Of a stretch of DNA of 64,000 nucleotides, positions 25,471-38,880 are shown in pieces (positions within the stretch are counted from its first letter, which is position 1; each line of letters begins with the position of its first letter). A program made the translations under genes and the position numbers. Source of the DNA: Symsagittifera roscoffensis (Eukaryota; Xenacoelomorpha; Acoela; Convolutidae); the NCBI RefSeq assembly GCF_963678635.1, contig NW_026971182.1:49596-113595 (forward strand), given 5' to 3'. The notes under the pieces are model-generated. The model saw only the letters and a program-made list of their open reading frames with translations. It ran no database searches and was not told the DNA's origin.

Positions 25471-28400
25471 GTGGTCGAAACATAGTCGAACAAAAAGTCG
25501 AGTACAATGTGTGGTCGAAACCTAGTCAAACAAAAAGTCGAGTGCAATGTATGGTCGAAACATAGTCGAACAATAAGTCGAGTACAATGTGTGGTCGAAA
25601 TATAGTCGAACAAAAAGTCCAGTACAATGTAGGGTCCAAAATTAGTCGAACAAAAATTCGAGTACAATGTGTGATCGAAACATAGTCGAACAAAAAGTCG
25701 AATACAAGGTAGGGTCGAAACATCGTCGAACAAAAACTCGAGTGCAATGTGTGGCCAGAACATAAACGAGCAGTAAGTTGATTACACTGTGTGGTCGAAA
25801 CAAAGTGGAACACAAAGTATTGGTCGAAACATAGTCGAACAAAAAGCCGAGTACAATGTGTGGTCGAAACATCGTCGAACAAAAAGTCGAGTGCAAGGTG
25901 TGGTCGAAACATAAACGAACAAAAAGTCGAGTACAATGTTTGGTCGAAACATAGTCGAAAACAAAGTGTTGGTCGAAACATAGTCGAATAAAAAGCCGAG
26001 TACAATGTTTGGTCAAAACATCGTCGAACAAAAATTCGAGTGCAATGTGTGGTCGAAATATAGCCGAACAAAAAGTCGAGTACAATGTGTGGTCGAAACA
26101 TAGTCGAACAAACAGTCGAGTGCAATGTGTGGTCGAAACATAAACGAACAAAAAGTCGAGCACAATGTGTGGTCGAAACATAGTCGAACACAAAGTGTTG
26201 GTCGAAACAAAGTCGAACAAAAAGCCGAGTACAATGTGTGGTCAAGACATCGTCGAACGAAAATTCGAGTGCAATGTGTGGTCGAAACATAGTCGAACAA
26301 AAAGTCAAGTACAATGTGTGGTCGAAACATAGTCGAACACAAAGTGTGGTCAAAACATAGTCGAACAAAAAGTCGAGTACAATGTGTGGTCGAAACATAG
26401 TCGAACAAAAAGTCAAGTACAATGTGTGATCAAAACATCGTCGAACAAAAATTCGAGTGCAATGTGTGGTCGAAACATAGTCGAATAAAAAGCCGAGTAC
26501 AATGTGTGGTCAAAACATCGTCGAACAAAAAATCCAGTGCAATGTGTGGTCAAAACATAGTCGAACACAAAGTCGAGTGCAATGTGTGGTCGAAACATAA
26601 ACGAACAAAAAGTCGAGTACAAAGTGTGGTCGAAACATCGTCGAACAAAAAGTCGAGTGCAAGGTGTGGTCGAAATATAAACGAACAAAAAGTCGAGTAC
26701 AATGTGTGGTCGAAACATAGTCGAACACAAAGTGTTATTCGAAACATAGTCGAATAAAAAGCCGAGTACAATGTGTGGTCAAAACATCGTCGAAAAAAAA
26801 GTGGAGTACAATGTGTGGTCGAAACGTAGTCGAACAAAAATTCGGTGCAATGTGTGGTCGAAACATAAACGAAAAAAAAGTCGAGTACAATGTGTGGTCG
26901 AAACATCGTCGAACAAAAAGTCGAGTGCAAGGTGTGGTCGAAACATTAACGAATAAAAAGTCGAGTACAATGTGTGGTCGAAACATAGTCGAACACAAAG
27001 TGTTGTTCGAAACATAGTCGAATAAAAAGCCGAGTACAATGTGTGGTCAAAACATCGTCGAACAAACAGTGGAGTACAATGTGTGGTCGAAACATAGTCG
27101 AATAAAAAGCCCAGTACAATGTGTGGTCAAAACATTGTCGAACAAAAATTCGAGTGCAATGTGTGGTCGAAACATAGTCGAAATAAAGCCGAGTACAATG
27201 TGTGGTCAAAAAATTGTCGAACAAAAACTCGAGTGCAATGTGTGGTCGAAACATAGTCGAACACAAAGTCGAGTGCAATATGTGTCAAAACATAAACGAA
27301 GAAAAAGTCGAGTACAATGTGTGGTCGAAACATCGTCGAACAACAAGTCGAGTGCAAGGTGTGGTCGAAACATAAACGAACAAAAAGTCGAGTACATTGT
27401 GTGGTCGAAACGTAGTCGAATACAAAGTGTTGGTCAAAACATAGTCGAATAAAAAGCCGAGTACAATGTGTGGTCAAAACATCGTCGAACAAAAAGTGGA
27501 GTACAATGTGTGGTCGAAACATAGTCGAACAAAAAGCCCAGTACAATGTGTGGTCAAAACATCGTCGAACAAAAATTCGAGTGCAATGTGTGGTCGAAAC
27601 ATAGTCGAAAAAAAGCCGAGTACAATGTGTGGACAAAAAATCGTCGAACAAAAACTCGAGTGCAATGTGTGGTCGAAACATAGTCGAACACAAAGTCGAG
27701 TGCAATATGTGGTCGAAACATAGTCGAACAAAAAGCCGAGTACAATGTGTGGTCGAAACATCGTCGAACAAAAAGTCGAGTGCAAGGTGTGGTCGAAACA
27801 TAAACGAACAAAAAGTCGAGTACAATGTTTGGTCGAAACATAGTCGAACACAAAGTGTTGGTCGAAGCATAGTCGAATAAAAAGCCGAGTACAATGTTTG
27901 GTCAAAACATCGTCGAACAAAAATTCGAGTGCAATGTGTGGTCGAAATATAGCCGAACAAAAAGTCGAGTACAATGTGTGGTCGAAACATAGTCGAACAA
28001 ACAGTCGAGTGCAATGTGTGGTCGAAACATAAACGAACAAAAAGTCGAGCACAATGTGTGGTCGAAACATAGTCGAACACAAAGTGTTGGTCGAAACAAA
28101 GTCGAACAAAAAGCCGAGTACAATGTGTGCTCAAAAAATCGTCGAACGATAATTCGAGTGCAATGTGTGGTCGAAACACAGTCGAACAAAAAGTCAAGTC
28201 AATGTGTGGTCGAAACATAGTCGAACACAAAGTGTGGTCAAAACATAGTCGAACAAAAAGTCGAGTACAATGTGTAGTCGAAACATAGTCGAACAATAAT
28301 TCAAGTACAATGTGTGATCAAAACATCGTCGAACAAAAATTCGAGTGCAATGTGTGGTCGAAACATAGTCGAATAAAAAGCCGAGTACAATGTGTGGTCA

Positions 28401-31400
28401 AAACATCGTCGAACAAAAAATCGATTGCAATGTGTGGTCGAAACATAGTCGAACACAAAGTCGAGTGCAATGTGTGGTCGAAAAATAAACGAACAAAAAG
28501 TCAAGTACAATGTGTGGTCGAAACATCGTCGAACAAAAAGTCGAATGCAAGGTGTGGTCGAAACATAAACGAACAAAAAGTCGAGTACAATGTGTGGTCG
28601 AAACATAGTCGAACACAAAGTGTTGTTCGAAACATAGTCGAATAAAAAGCCGAGTACAATGTGTGGTCAAAACATCGTCGAACAAAAAGTGGAGTACAAT
28701 GTGTGGTCGAAACGTAGTCGAACAAAAAGTCGAGTGCAATGTGTGGTCGAAACATAAACGAAAAAAAAAGTCGAGTACATTGTGTGGTCGAAACATCGTC
28801 GAACAAAAAGTCGAGTGCAAGGTGTGGTCGAAACATAAACGAATAAAAAGTCGAGTACAATGTGTGGTCGAAACATAGTCGAACACAAAGTGTTGTTCGA
28901 AACATAGTCGAATAAAAAGCCGAGTACAATGTGTGGTCAAAACATCGTCGAACAAAAAGTGGAGTACAATGTGTGGTCGAAACGTAGTCGACCAAAAAGT
29001 CGAGTGCAATGTGTGGTCGAAACATAAACGAAAAAAAAAAAGTCGAGTACATTGTGTGGTCGAAACATCGTCGAACAAAAAGTCGAGTGCAAGGTGTGGT
29101 CGAAACATAAACGAATAAAAAGTCGAGTACAATGTGTGGTCGAAACATAGTCGAACACAAAGTGTTGTTCGAAACATAGTCGAATAAAAAGCCGAGTACA
29201 ATGTGTGGTCGAAACATAGTCGAATAAAAAACCCAGTACCATGTGTGGTCAAAACATCGTCGAAAAAAAATTCGAGTGCATGTGTGGTCGAAACATAGTC
29301 GAAAAAAAGCCGAGTACAATGTGTGGTCAAAAAATTGTCGAACAAAAACTCGAGTGCAATGTGTGGTCGAAACATAGTCGAACACAAAGTCGAGTGCAAT
29401 ATGTGGTCGAAACAGAAACGAACAAAAAGTCGAGTAGAATGTGTGGTCGAAACATCGTCGAACAAAAAGTCGAGTGCAAGGTGTGGTCGAAACATAAACG
29501 AACAAAAAGTCGAGTACAATGTTTGGTCGAAACATAGTCGAACACAAAGTTTTTGTGTTCGACTATGTTTCGACCAAACATTGTACTCGACTTTTTGTTC
29601 GTTTATGTTTCGAACAAAACTCGAGTGCAATGTGTGGTCGAAACATAGTCGAACACAAAGTCGAGTGCAATATGTGGTCGAAACAGAAACGAACAAAAAG
29701 TCGAGTAGAATGTGTGGTCGAAACATCGTCGAACAAAAAGTCGAGTGCAAGGTGTGGTCGAAACATAAACGAACAAAAAGTCGAGTACAATGTTTGGTCG
29801 AAACATAGTCGAACAAAAATTCGAGTGCAATGTGTGGTCGAAATATAGCCGAACAAAAAGTCGAGTACAATGTGTGGTCGAAACATAGTCGAACAAACAG
29901 TCGAGTGCAATGTGTGGTCGAAACATAAACGAACAAAAAGTCGAGCACAATGTGTGGTCGAAACATAGTCGAACACAAAGTGTTGGTCGAAACAAAGTCG
30001 AACAAAAAGCCGAGTACAATGTGTGCTCAAAAAATCGTCGAACGATAATTCGAGTGCAATGTGTGGTCGAAACACAGTCGAACAAAAAGTCAAGTCAATG
30101 TGTGGTCGAAACATAGTCGAACACAAAGTGTGGTCGAAGCATAGTCGAATAAAAAGCCGAGTACAATGTTTGGTCAAAACATCGTCGAACAAAAATTCGA
30201 GTGCAATGTGTGGTCGAAATATAGCCGAACAAAAAGTCGAGTACAATGTGTGGTCGAAACATAGTCGAACAAACAGTCGAGTGCAATGTGTGGTCGAAAC
30301 ATAAACGAACAAAAAGTCGAGCACAATGTGTGGTCGAAACATAGTCGAACACAAAGTGTTGGTCGAAACAAAGTCGAACAAAAAGCCGAGTACAATGTGT
30401 GCTCAAAAAATCGTCGAACGATAATTCGAGTGCAATGTGTGGTCGAAACACAGTCGAACAAAAAGTCAAGTCAATGTGTGGTCGAAACATAGTCGAACAC
30501 AAAGTGTGGTCAAAACATAGTCGAACAAAAAGTCGAGTACAATGTGTAGTCGAAACATAGTCGAACAATAATTCAAGTACAATGTGTGATCAAAACATCG
30601 TCGAACAAAAATTCGAGTGCAATGTGTGGTCGAAACATAGTCGAATAAAAAGCCGAGTACAATGTGTGGTCAAAACATCGTCGAACAAAAAATCGATTGC
30701 AATGTGTGGTCGAAACATAGTCGAACACAAAGTCGAGTGCAATGTGTGGTCGAAAAATAAACGAACAAAAAGTCAAGTACAATGTGTGGTCGAAACATCG
30801 TCGAACAAAAAGTCGAATGCAAGGTGTGGTCGAAACATAAACGAACAAAAAGTCGAGTACAATGTGTGGTCGAAACATAGTCGAACACAAAGTGTTGTTC
30901 GAAACATAGTCGAATAAAAAGCCGAGTACAATGTGTGGTCAAAACATCGTCGAACAAAAAGTGGAGTACAATGTGTGGTCGAAACGTAGTCGAACAAAAA
31001 GTCGAGTGCAATGTGTGGTCGAAACATAAACGAAAAAAAAAGTCGAGTACATTGTGTGGTCGAAACATCGTCGAACAAAAAGTCGAGTGCAAGGTGTGGT
31101 CGAAACATAAACGAATAAAAAGTCGAGTACAATGTGTGGTCGAAACATAGTCGAACACAAAGTGTTGTTCGAAACATAGTCGAATAAAAAGCCGAGTACA
31201 ATGTGTGGTCAAAACATCGTCGAACAAAAAGTGGAGTACAATGTGTGGTCGAAACGTAGTCGACCAAAAAGTCGAGTGCAATGTGTGGTCGAAACATAAA
31301 CGAAAAAAAAAAAGTCGAGTACATTGTGTGGTCGAAACATCGTCGAACAAAAAGTCGAGTGCAAGGTGTGGTCGAAACATAAACGAATAAAAAGTCGAGT

Positions 31401-33420
31401 ACAATGTGTGGTCGAAACATAGTCGAACACAAAGTGTTGTTCGAAACATAGTCGAATAAAAAGCCGAGTACAATGTGTGGTCGAAACATAGTCGAATAAA
31501 AAACCCAGTACCATGTGTGGTCAAAACATCGTCGAAAAAAAATTCGAGTGCATGTGTGGTCGAAACATAGTCGAAAAAAAGCCGAGTACAATGTGTGGTC
31601 AAAAAATTGTCGAACAAAAACTCGAGTGCAATGTGTGGTCGAAACATAGTCGAACACAAAGTCGAGTGCAATATGTGGTCGAAACAGAAACGAACAAAAA
31701 GTCGAGTAGAATGTGTGGTCGAAACATCGTCGAACAAAAAGTCGAGTGCAAGGTGTGGTCGAAACATAAACGAACAAAAAGTCGAGTACAATGTGTGGTC
31801 GAAACATAGTCGAATACAAAGTGTTGGTCGAAACATAGTCGAATAAAAAGTGGATTACAATGTGTGGTCGAAACGTAGTCGAACAAAAAGTCGAGTGCAA
31901 TGTGTGGTCGAAACATCGTCGAACAAACAGTCGAGTGCAATGTGTGGTCGAAACATAAACGAACAAAAAGTCGAGTAAAATGTGTGGTCGAAACATAGTC
32001 GAACACAAAGTGTTGGTCGAAACATAGTCGAACAAAAAGCCGAGTACAATGTGTGGTCAAAAAATTGTCGAACAAAAACTCGAGTGCAATGTGTGGTCGA
32101 AACATAGTCGAACACAAAGTCGAGTGCAATATGTGGTCGAAACAGAAACGAACAAAAAGTCGAGTAGAATGTGTGGTCGAAACATCGTCGAACAAAAAGT
32201 CAAGTGCAAGGTGTGGTCGAAACATAAACGAACAAAAAGTCGAGTACAATGTGTGGTCGAAACATAGTCGAGTACAATGTGTGGTCAAAACATCGTCGAA
32301 CAAAAAGTGGATTACAATGTGTGGTCGAAACGTAGTCGAACAAAAAGTCGAGTGCAATGTGTGGTCGAAACATCGTCGAACAAACAGTCGAGTGCAATGT
32401 GTGGTCGAAACATAAACGAACAAAAAGTCGAGTAAAATGTGTGGTCGAAACATAGTCGAACACAAAGTGTTGGTCGAAACATAGTCGAACAAAAAGCCGA
32501 GTACAATGTGTGGTCAAAACATCGTCGAACAAAAATTCGAGTGCAATGTGTGGTCGAAACATAGTCGAACAAAAAGTCGAGTACAATGTGTGGTCGAAAC
32601 ATAGTCGAACACAAAGTGTGGTCAAAACATAGTCGAACAAAAAGTCGAGTACAATGTGTGGTCGAAACGTAGTCGAACAAAAAGTCGAGTGCAATGTGTG
32701 GTCGAAACATCGTCGAACAAACAGAGGAGTGCAATGTGTGGTCGAAACATAAACGAACAAAAAGTCGAGTACAATGTGTGGTCGAAACATAATCGAATAC
32801 AAAGTGTTGGTCGAAACATAGTCGAACAAAAAGCCGAGTACAATGTGTGGTCAAAACATCGCCGAACAAAAATTCGAGTGCAGTGTGTGGTCGAAACATA
32901 GTCGAACAAAAAGTCGAGTACAATGTGTGGTCGAAACATAGTCGAACAAAAAGTCGAGTACAATGTGTGGTCGAAACCTAGTCAAACAAAAAGTCGAGTG
33001 CAATGTATGGTCGAAACATAGTCGAACAAAAAGTCGAGTACAATGTGTGGTCGAAACATAGTCGAACAAAAAGTCCAGTACAATGTAGGGTCCAAACTTA
33101 GTCGAACAAAAATTCGAATACAATGTGTGATCGAAACATAGTCGAACAAAAAGTCGAATACAAGGTAGGGTCGAAACATCGTCGAACAAAAAGTCGAGTG
33201 CAATGTGTGGTCGAAACATAAACGAGCAGTAAGTTGATTACACTGTGTGGTCGAAACAAAGTGGAACACAAAGCATTGGTCGAAACATAGTCGAACAAAA
33301 AGCCGAGTACAATGCGTGGTCGAAACATCGTCGAACAAAAAGTCGACTGCAAGGTGTGATTGAAACAAAAACGGACAAAAAGTCGACTACAATGTGTGGT
33401 TGAAACATAGTGGAACACAA
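25471..33420 (+). repeat. Array zone E: rearranged block with a 2,272-bp displaced duplication
   Basis: A segment of about 1.7 kb (27,862-29,520) is repeated almost identically at 30,134-31,792, an offset of 2,272 bp. It shares unusual features such as A-runs of eight or more after ATAAACG. The zone is bracketed by a rare landmark monomer with GTAAGTTGATTACACTGTG (25,768-25,794 and 33,224-33,250). It also contains the fold-back at 29,487-29,613. Confidence 0.87.
29487..29613. repeat. Perfect 62-bp fold-back inside the array
   Basis: 29,487-29,548 and 29,552-29,613 are exact reverse complements separated by 3 bp (GTT). The right arm is the only place in the left array where the satellite is written in the opposite orientation. 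Just beyond it, the segment 29,350-29,540 is repeated in direct orientation at about 29,621-29,811 (offset 271 bp). The arrangement is what a template switch during replication leaves behind. Confidence 0.93.
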
Positions 33421-36400
33421 AGTCGAACACATAGTGTGGTCGAAACACAGTCGAAAGAAGGTCGAGTAGAACTTGTGGTCGAAATATAGTCGAACACAAA
33501 GTGTGGTCGAAACATAGTTGAAGAAAAAGTCGAGTACAATTTGTGGTCGAAACATAGTCGAACACAAAGTGTTGGTCGAAATTTAGTTGAACAAAAAGCC
33601 GAGTAAAATGTGTGGTCGAAACATCGTCGAACAAAAAGTCGAGTGCAATGTGTGGTCGAAACATAGTCGAACAAAAAGTCGAGTATAATGTGTGATCGAA
33701 ACATAGTCGAACAAAAAGTCGAGTACAATGTGTGGTCGAAACATAGTCGAACAAAGAGTCGAGAGCAATGTGTGGTGGAAACATAGTCGAACAAAAAGTC
33801 GAGTACAATGTGTGGTCGAAATATAGTCGAACAAAAGTCGAGTACAATATGTGGTCGAAACATTGTCGAACATAAATGTCGAGTGCAATGTGTGGTCGAA
33901 ATATAAACAAACAAAAATCGACTACAATGTGTCGTCGAAAAATAGTCGAACGCAAAGTGTTGGTCAAAACATAGACGAACCAAAAGCCGAGTACAATGTG
34001 TTGTCGAAACATCGTCTAACAAAAAGTCAAGTGCCATTTGTGGTCGAAACATAAACGAACAAAAAGTCGAGTACAATGTAAGGTCGAAACATAGTCGAAC
34101 ACAAAGTGTGGTCGAAACATAGTCGAACAAAAAGTCCAGTACAATGTGTGGTCGAAACATAGTCGAGCAAAAAGTCGAATACAATGTGTGGTCGAAACAT
34201 AGTCGAACAAAAAGTCGAGTACAATGTGTGGTCAAAACATAGTCGAACAAAAGTCGAGTACAATATGTGGTCGAAACATTGTCGAACATAAATGTCGAGA
34301 GCAATGTGTGGTCGAAAAATAAACGAACAAAAAGTCGACTACAATGTGTCGTCGAAAACTAGTCGAACGCAAAGTGTTGGTCGAAACATAGTCGAACCAA
34401 AAGCCGAGTACAATGTGTTGTCGAAACATCGTCTAACAAAAAGTCAAGTGCCATTTGTGGTCGAAACATAAAAGAACAAAAAGTCGAGTACAATGAATGG
34501 TCGAAACATAGTCGAGCAAAAAGTCGAATACAATGTGTGGTCGAAACATAGTCGAACAAAAGTCGAGTGCAATGTGTGGTCGAAACATAGTCGAACAAAA
34601 GTCGAGTACAGTGTGTGGTCGAAACATCGTCGAACAACAAGTCAAGTGCAATGTGTGGTCGAAACATAAACGAACAAAAAGTCGAGTACAATGTGTCGTC
34701 GAAACATAGCCGAACACATAAAGTTGGTCGAAACATAGTCGAACCAAAAGCCGAGTGCAATGTGTTGTCGAAACATCGTCTAACAAAAAGTCAAGTGCCA
34801 TTTGTGGTCGAAACATAAACGAACAAAAAAGTCCAGTACAATGTGTGGTCGAAACATAGTCGAGCAAAAAGTCGAATACAATGTGTGGTCGAAACATAGT
34901 CGAACAAAAAGTCGAGTACAATGTGTGGTCGAAACATATCGAACAAAAGTCGAGTACAATGTGTGGTCGAAACATCGTCGAACAACAAGTCAAGTGCAAT
35001 GTGTGGTCGAAACATAAACGAACAAGAAGTCGAGTACAATGTGTGGTCGAAACATAGTCGAGCAAAAAGTCGTATACAATGTGTGGTCGAAACATAGTCG
35101 AACAAAAAGTATGGTCGAAACATAGTCGAACAAAAAGTCCAGTACAATGTGTGGTCGAAACATAGTCGAGCAAAAAGTCGAGTACAATGTGTGGTCGAAA
35201 CATAGTCGAACAAAAAGTCGAGTACAATGTGTGGTCGAAACCTAGTCAAACAAAAAGTCGAGTGCCATTTGTGGTCGAAACATAAAAGAACAAAAAGTCG
35301 AGTACAATGAATGGTCGAAACATAGTCGAGCAAAAAGTCGAATACAATGTGTGGTCGAAACATAGTCGAACAAAAGTCGAGTGCAATGTGTGGTCGAAAC
35401 ATAGTCGAACAAAAGTCGAGTACAGTGTGTGGTCGAAACATCGTCGAACAACAAGTCAAGTGCAATGTGTGGTCGAAACATAAACGAACAAAAAGTCGAG
35501 TACAATGTGTCGTCGAAACATAGCCGAACACATAAAGTTGGTCGAAACATAGTCGAACCAAAAGCCGAGTACAATGTGTTGTCGAAACATCGTCTAACAA
35601 AAAGTCAAGTGCCATTTGTGGTCGAAACATAAACGAACAAAAAAGTCCAGTACAATGTGTGGTCGAAACATAGTCGAGCAAAAAGTCGAATACAATGTGT
35701 GGTCGAAACATAGTCGAGCAAAAAGTCGAATACAATGTGTGGTCGAAACATAGTCGAACAAAAGTCGAGTGCAATGTGTGGTCGAAACATAGTCGAACAA
35801 AAGTCGAGTACAGTGTGTGGTCGAAACATCGTCGAACAACAAGTCAAGTGCAATGTGTGGTCGAAACATAAACGAACAAAAAGTCGAGTACAATGTGTCG
35901 TCGAAACATAGCCGAACACATAAAGTTGGTCGAAACATAGTCGAACCAAAAGCCGAGTACAATGTGTTGTCGAAACATCGTCTAACAAAAAGTCAAGTGC
36001 CATTTGTGGTCGAAACATAAACGAACAAAAAAGTCCAGTACAATGTGTGGTCGAAACATAGTCGAGCAAAAAGTCGAATACAATGTGTGGTCGAAACATA
36101 GTCGAACAAAAAGTCGAGTACAATGTGTGGTCGAAACATATCGAACAAAAGTCGAGTACAATGTGTGGTCGAAACATCGTCGAACAACAAGTCAAGTGCA
36201 ATGTGTGGTCGAAACATAAACGAACAAGAAGTCGAGTACAATGTGTGGTCGAAACATAGTCGAGCAAAAAGTCGTATACAATGTGTGGTCGAAACATAGT
36301 CGAACAAAAAGTATGGTCGAAACATAGTCGAACAAAAAGTCCAGTACAATGTGTGGTCGAAACATAGTCGAGCAAAAAGTCGAATACAATGTGTGGTCGA

Positions 36401-38880
36401 AACATAGTCGAACAAAAAGTCAAGTGCAATGTGTGGTCGAAACAGAAACGAACAAAAAGTCGAGGACAATTTGTCGTCGAAACATAGTCGAACACAAAAA
36501 GTTGGTCGAAACATAGTCGAACCAAAAGCCGAGTACAATGTGTTGTCGAAACATCGTCTAACAAAAAGTCAAGTGCCATTTGTGGTCGAAACAAAAACGA
36601 ACAAAAAGTCGAGTACAATGTAAGGTCGAAACATAGTCGAACACAAAGTTTGGTCGAAATATAGTCGAACAAAAAGTCGAATACAATGTGTGGTCGAAAC
36701 ATAGTCGAGCAAAAAGTCGAGTACAATGTGTGGTCGAAACAAAGTCGAACAAAAAGTCGAGTGCAATGTGTGGTCGAAACTTAAACGAACAAAAAGTCGA
36801 GTACAATGTGTCGTCGAAACATAGTCGAACGCAAAGTGTTGGTCGAACTATAGTCGAACCAAAAGCCGAATACAATGTGTTGTCGAAACATCGTTTAACA
36901 AAAGTCAAGTGCCATTTGTGGTCGAAACATAAAAGAACAAAGAACAAAAAGTAGAGTACAAAGTGTGGTCGAAACATAGTCGAACACAAAGTGTGGTCGA
37001 AACATAGTCGAACAAAAAGTCGAGTACAATGTGTGGTCGAAACATAGTCGAGCAAAAAGTCGAATACAATGTGTGGTCGAAACATCGTCGAACAAAATGT
37101 CGAGTACAATGTGTGGTCGAAACATAGTCGAACAAAAGTCGAGTACAATGTGTGGTCGAAACATCGTCGAACGACAAGTCAAGTGCAATGTGTGGTCGAA
37201 ACATAAACGAACAAAAAGTTGAGAACAATGTGTCGTCGAAACATAGTCGAACACATAGTGTGGTCGAAACACAGTCGAATGAAGGCCGAGTAGAACTTGT
37301 GGCCGAAACATAGTCGAACACAAAATGTTGTCGAAACATAGTTGAAGAAAAAGTTGAGTACAATGTGTGATCGAAACATAGTCGAACACAAATTGTTGGT
37401 CGAAATTTAGTTGAACAAAAAGCCGAGTAAAATGTGTGGTCGAAACATCGTCAATCGAAAAGTCGAGTGCAATGTGTGGTCGAAACATTGTCGAACAAAA
37501 AGTCGAGTATAATGTGTGGTCGAAACATAGTCGAACAAAAAGACGAGTACTATGTGTGGTCGAAACATAGTCGAACAAAGAGTCGAGAGCAATGTGTGGT
37601 TGAAACATAGTCGAACAAAAAGTCGAGTACAATGTGTGGTCGAAATATAGTCGAACAAAAGTCGAGTACAATATGTTGTCGAAACAGTGTCGAACAAAAA
37701 TGTCGAGTGCAATGTGTCGTCGAAACAAAGTCGAACACAAAGTGTTGGTCGAAACATAGTCAAACCAAGAGCCGAGTACAATGTGTTGTCGAAACATCGT
37801 CTAACAAAAAGTCGAGTAGAATGTGTGGTCGAAACATAGTCGAACAAAAGGTCGAATACAATGTGTGGTCGAAACATAGTCGAGCAAAAAGTCGAGTACA
37901 ATGTGTGGTCGACGAAACAAAGTCGAACAAAAAGTCGAGTGCAATGTGTGGTCGAAACATAGTCGAATAAAAAGTCGAGTACAATGTGTGGTCGAAACAT
38001 CGTCGAACAAAAAGTCGAGTGCAATGTGTGGTCGAAACATAAACGAACAAAAAGTCGAGTACAATGTGTGGTCGAAACATAGTCGAACACAAAGTGTTGG
38101 TCGAAACATAGTCGAACAAAAAGCCGAGTACAATGTGTGGTTGAAACATCGTCGATCAAAAAGTCGAGTGCCATGTGTGGTCGAAACATAAACGAACAAA
38201 AAGTCGAGTACAAGGTGTGGTCGAAATATAGTCGAACAAAAGTCGAGTACAATATGTGGTCGAAACATTGTCGAACAAAAATGTCGAGTGCAATATGTCG
38301 TCGAAACATAGTCGAACACAAAGTGTTGGTCGAAACATAGTCGAACCAAAAGCCGAGTACAATGTGTTGTCGAAACATCGTCTACAAAAAGTCGAGTACA
38401 AAGTTTGGTCGAAATACAGTCGAACAAAAAGTCGAATGTAATGTGTGGTCGAAACATAGTCGAGCAAAAAGTCGAGTACAATGTGTGGTCGAAACAAAGT
38501 CGAACAAAAAGTCGAGTGCAATGCGTGGTCGAAACATAGTCGAACAAAAAGTCGAGTACAATGTGTGGTCGAAACATCGTCGAACAAAAAGTCGAGTGCA
38601 ATGTGTGGTCGAAACATAAACGAACAAAAAGTCGAGTACAAGGTGTGGTCGAAACATAGTCGAACACAAAGCGTTGGGCGAAACATAGTCGAACAAAAAG
38701 CCGAGTACAATGTGTGGTTGAAACATCGTCGATCAAAAAGTCGAGTGCAATGTGTGGTCGAAACATAAACAAACCAAAAGTCGAGTACAAGGTGTGGTCG
38801 AAACATAGTCGAACACAAAGTGTTGGTCGAAACATAGTCGAACAAAAACTCGAGTAGAACGTGTGGTCGAAACATAGTCG
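33421..38880 (+). repeat. Array zone F: GAGCAAAAAG / CCAAAAGCCG monomers
   Basis: Diagnostic variants are AGTCGAGCAAAAAGTCG, AACCAAAAGCCGAG and GTGCCATTTGTGG. Some A-runs are shortened to four (GAACAAAAGTCGAG), giving 39-bp monomers. Direct duplications lie at offsets of about 814 bp (34,494 and 35,308), 388 bp (35,429 and 35,817) and 1,202 bp (34,802 and 36,004). Confidence 0.85.
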
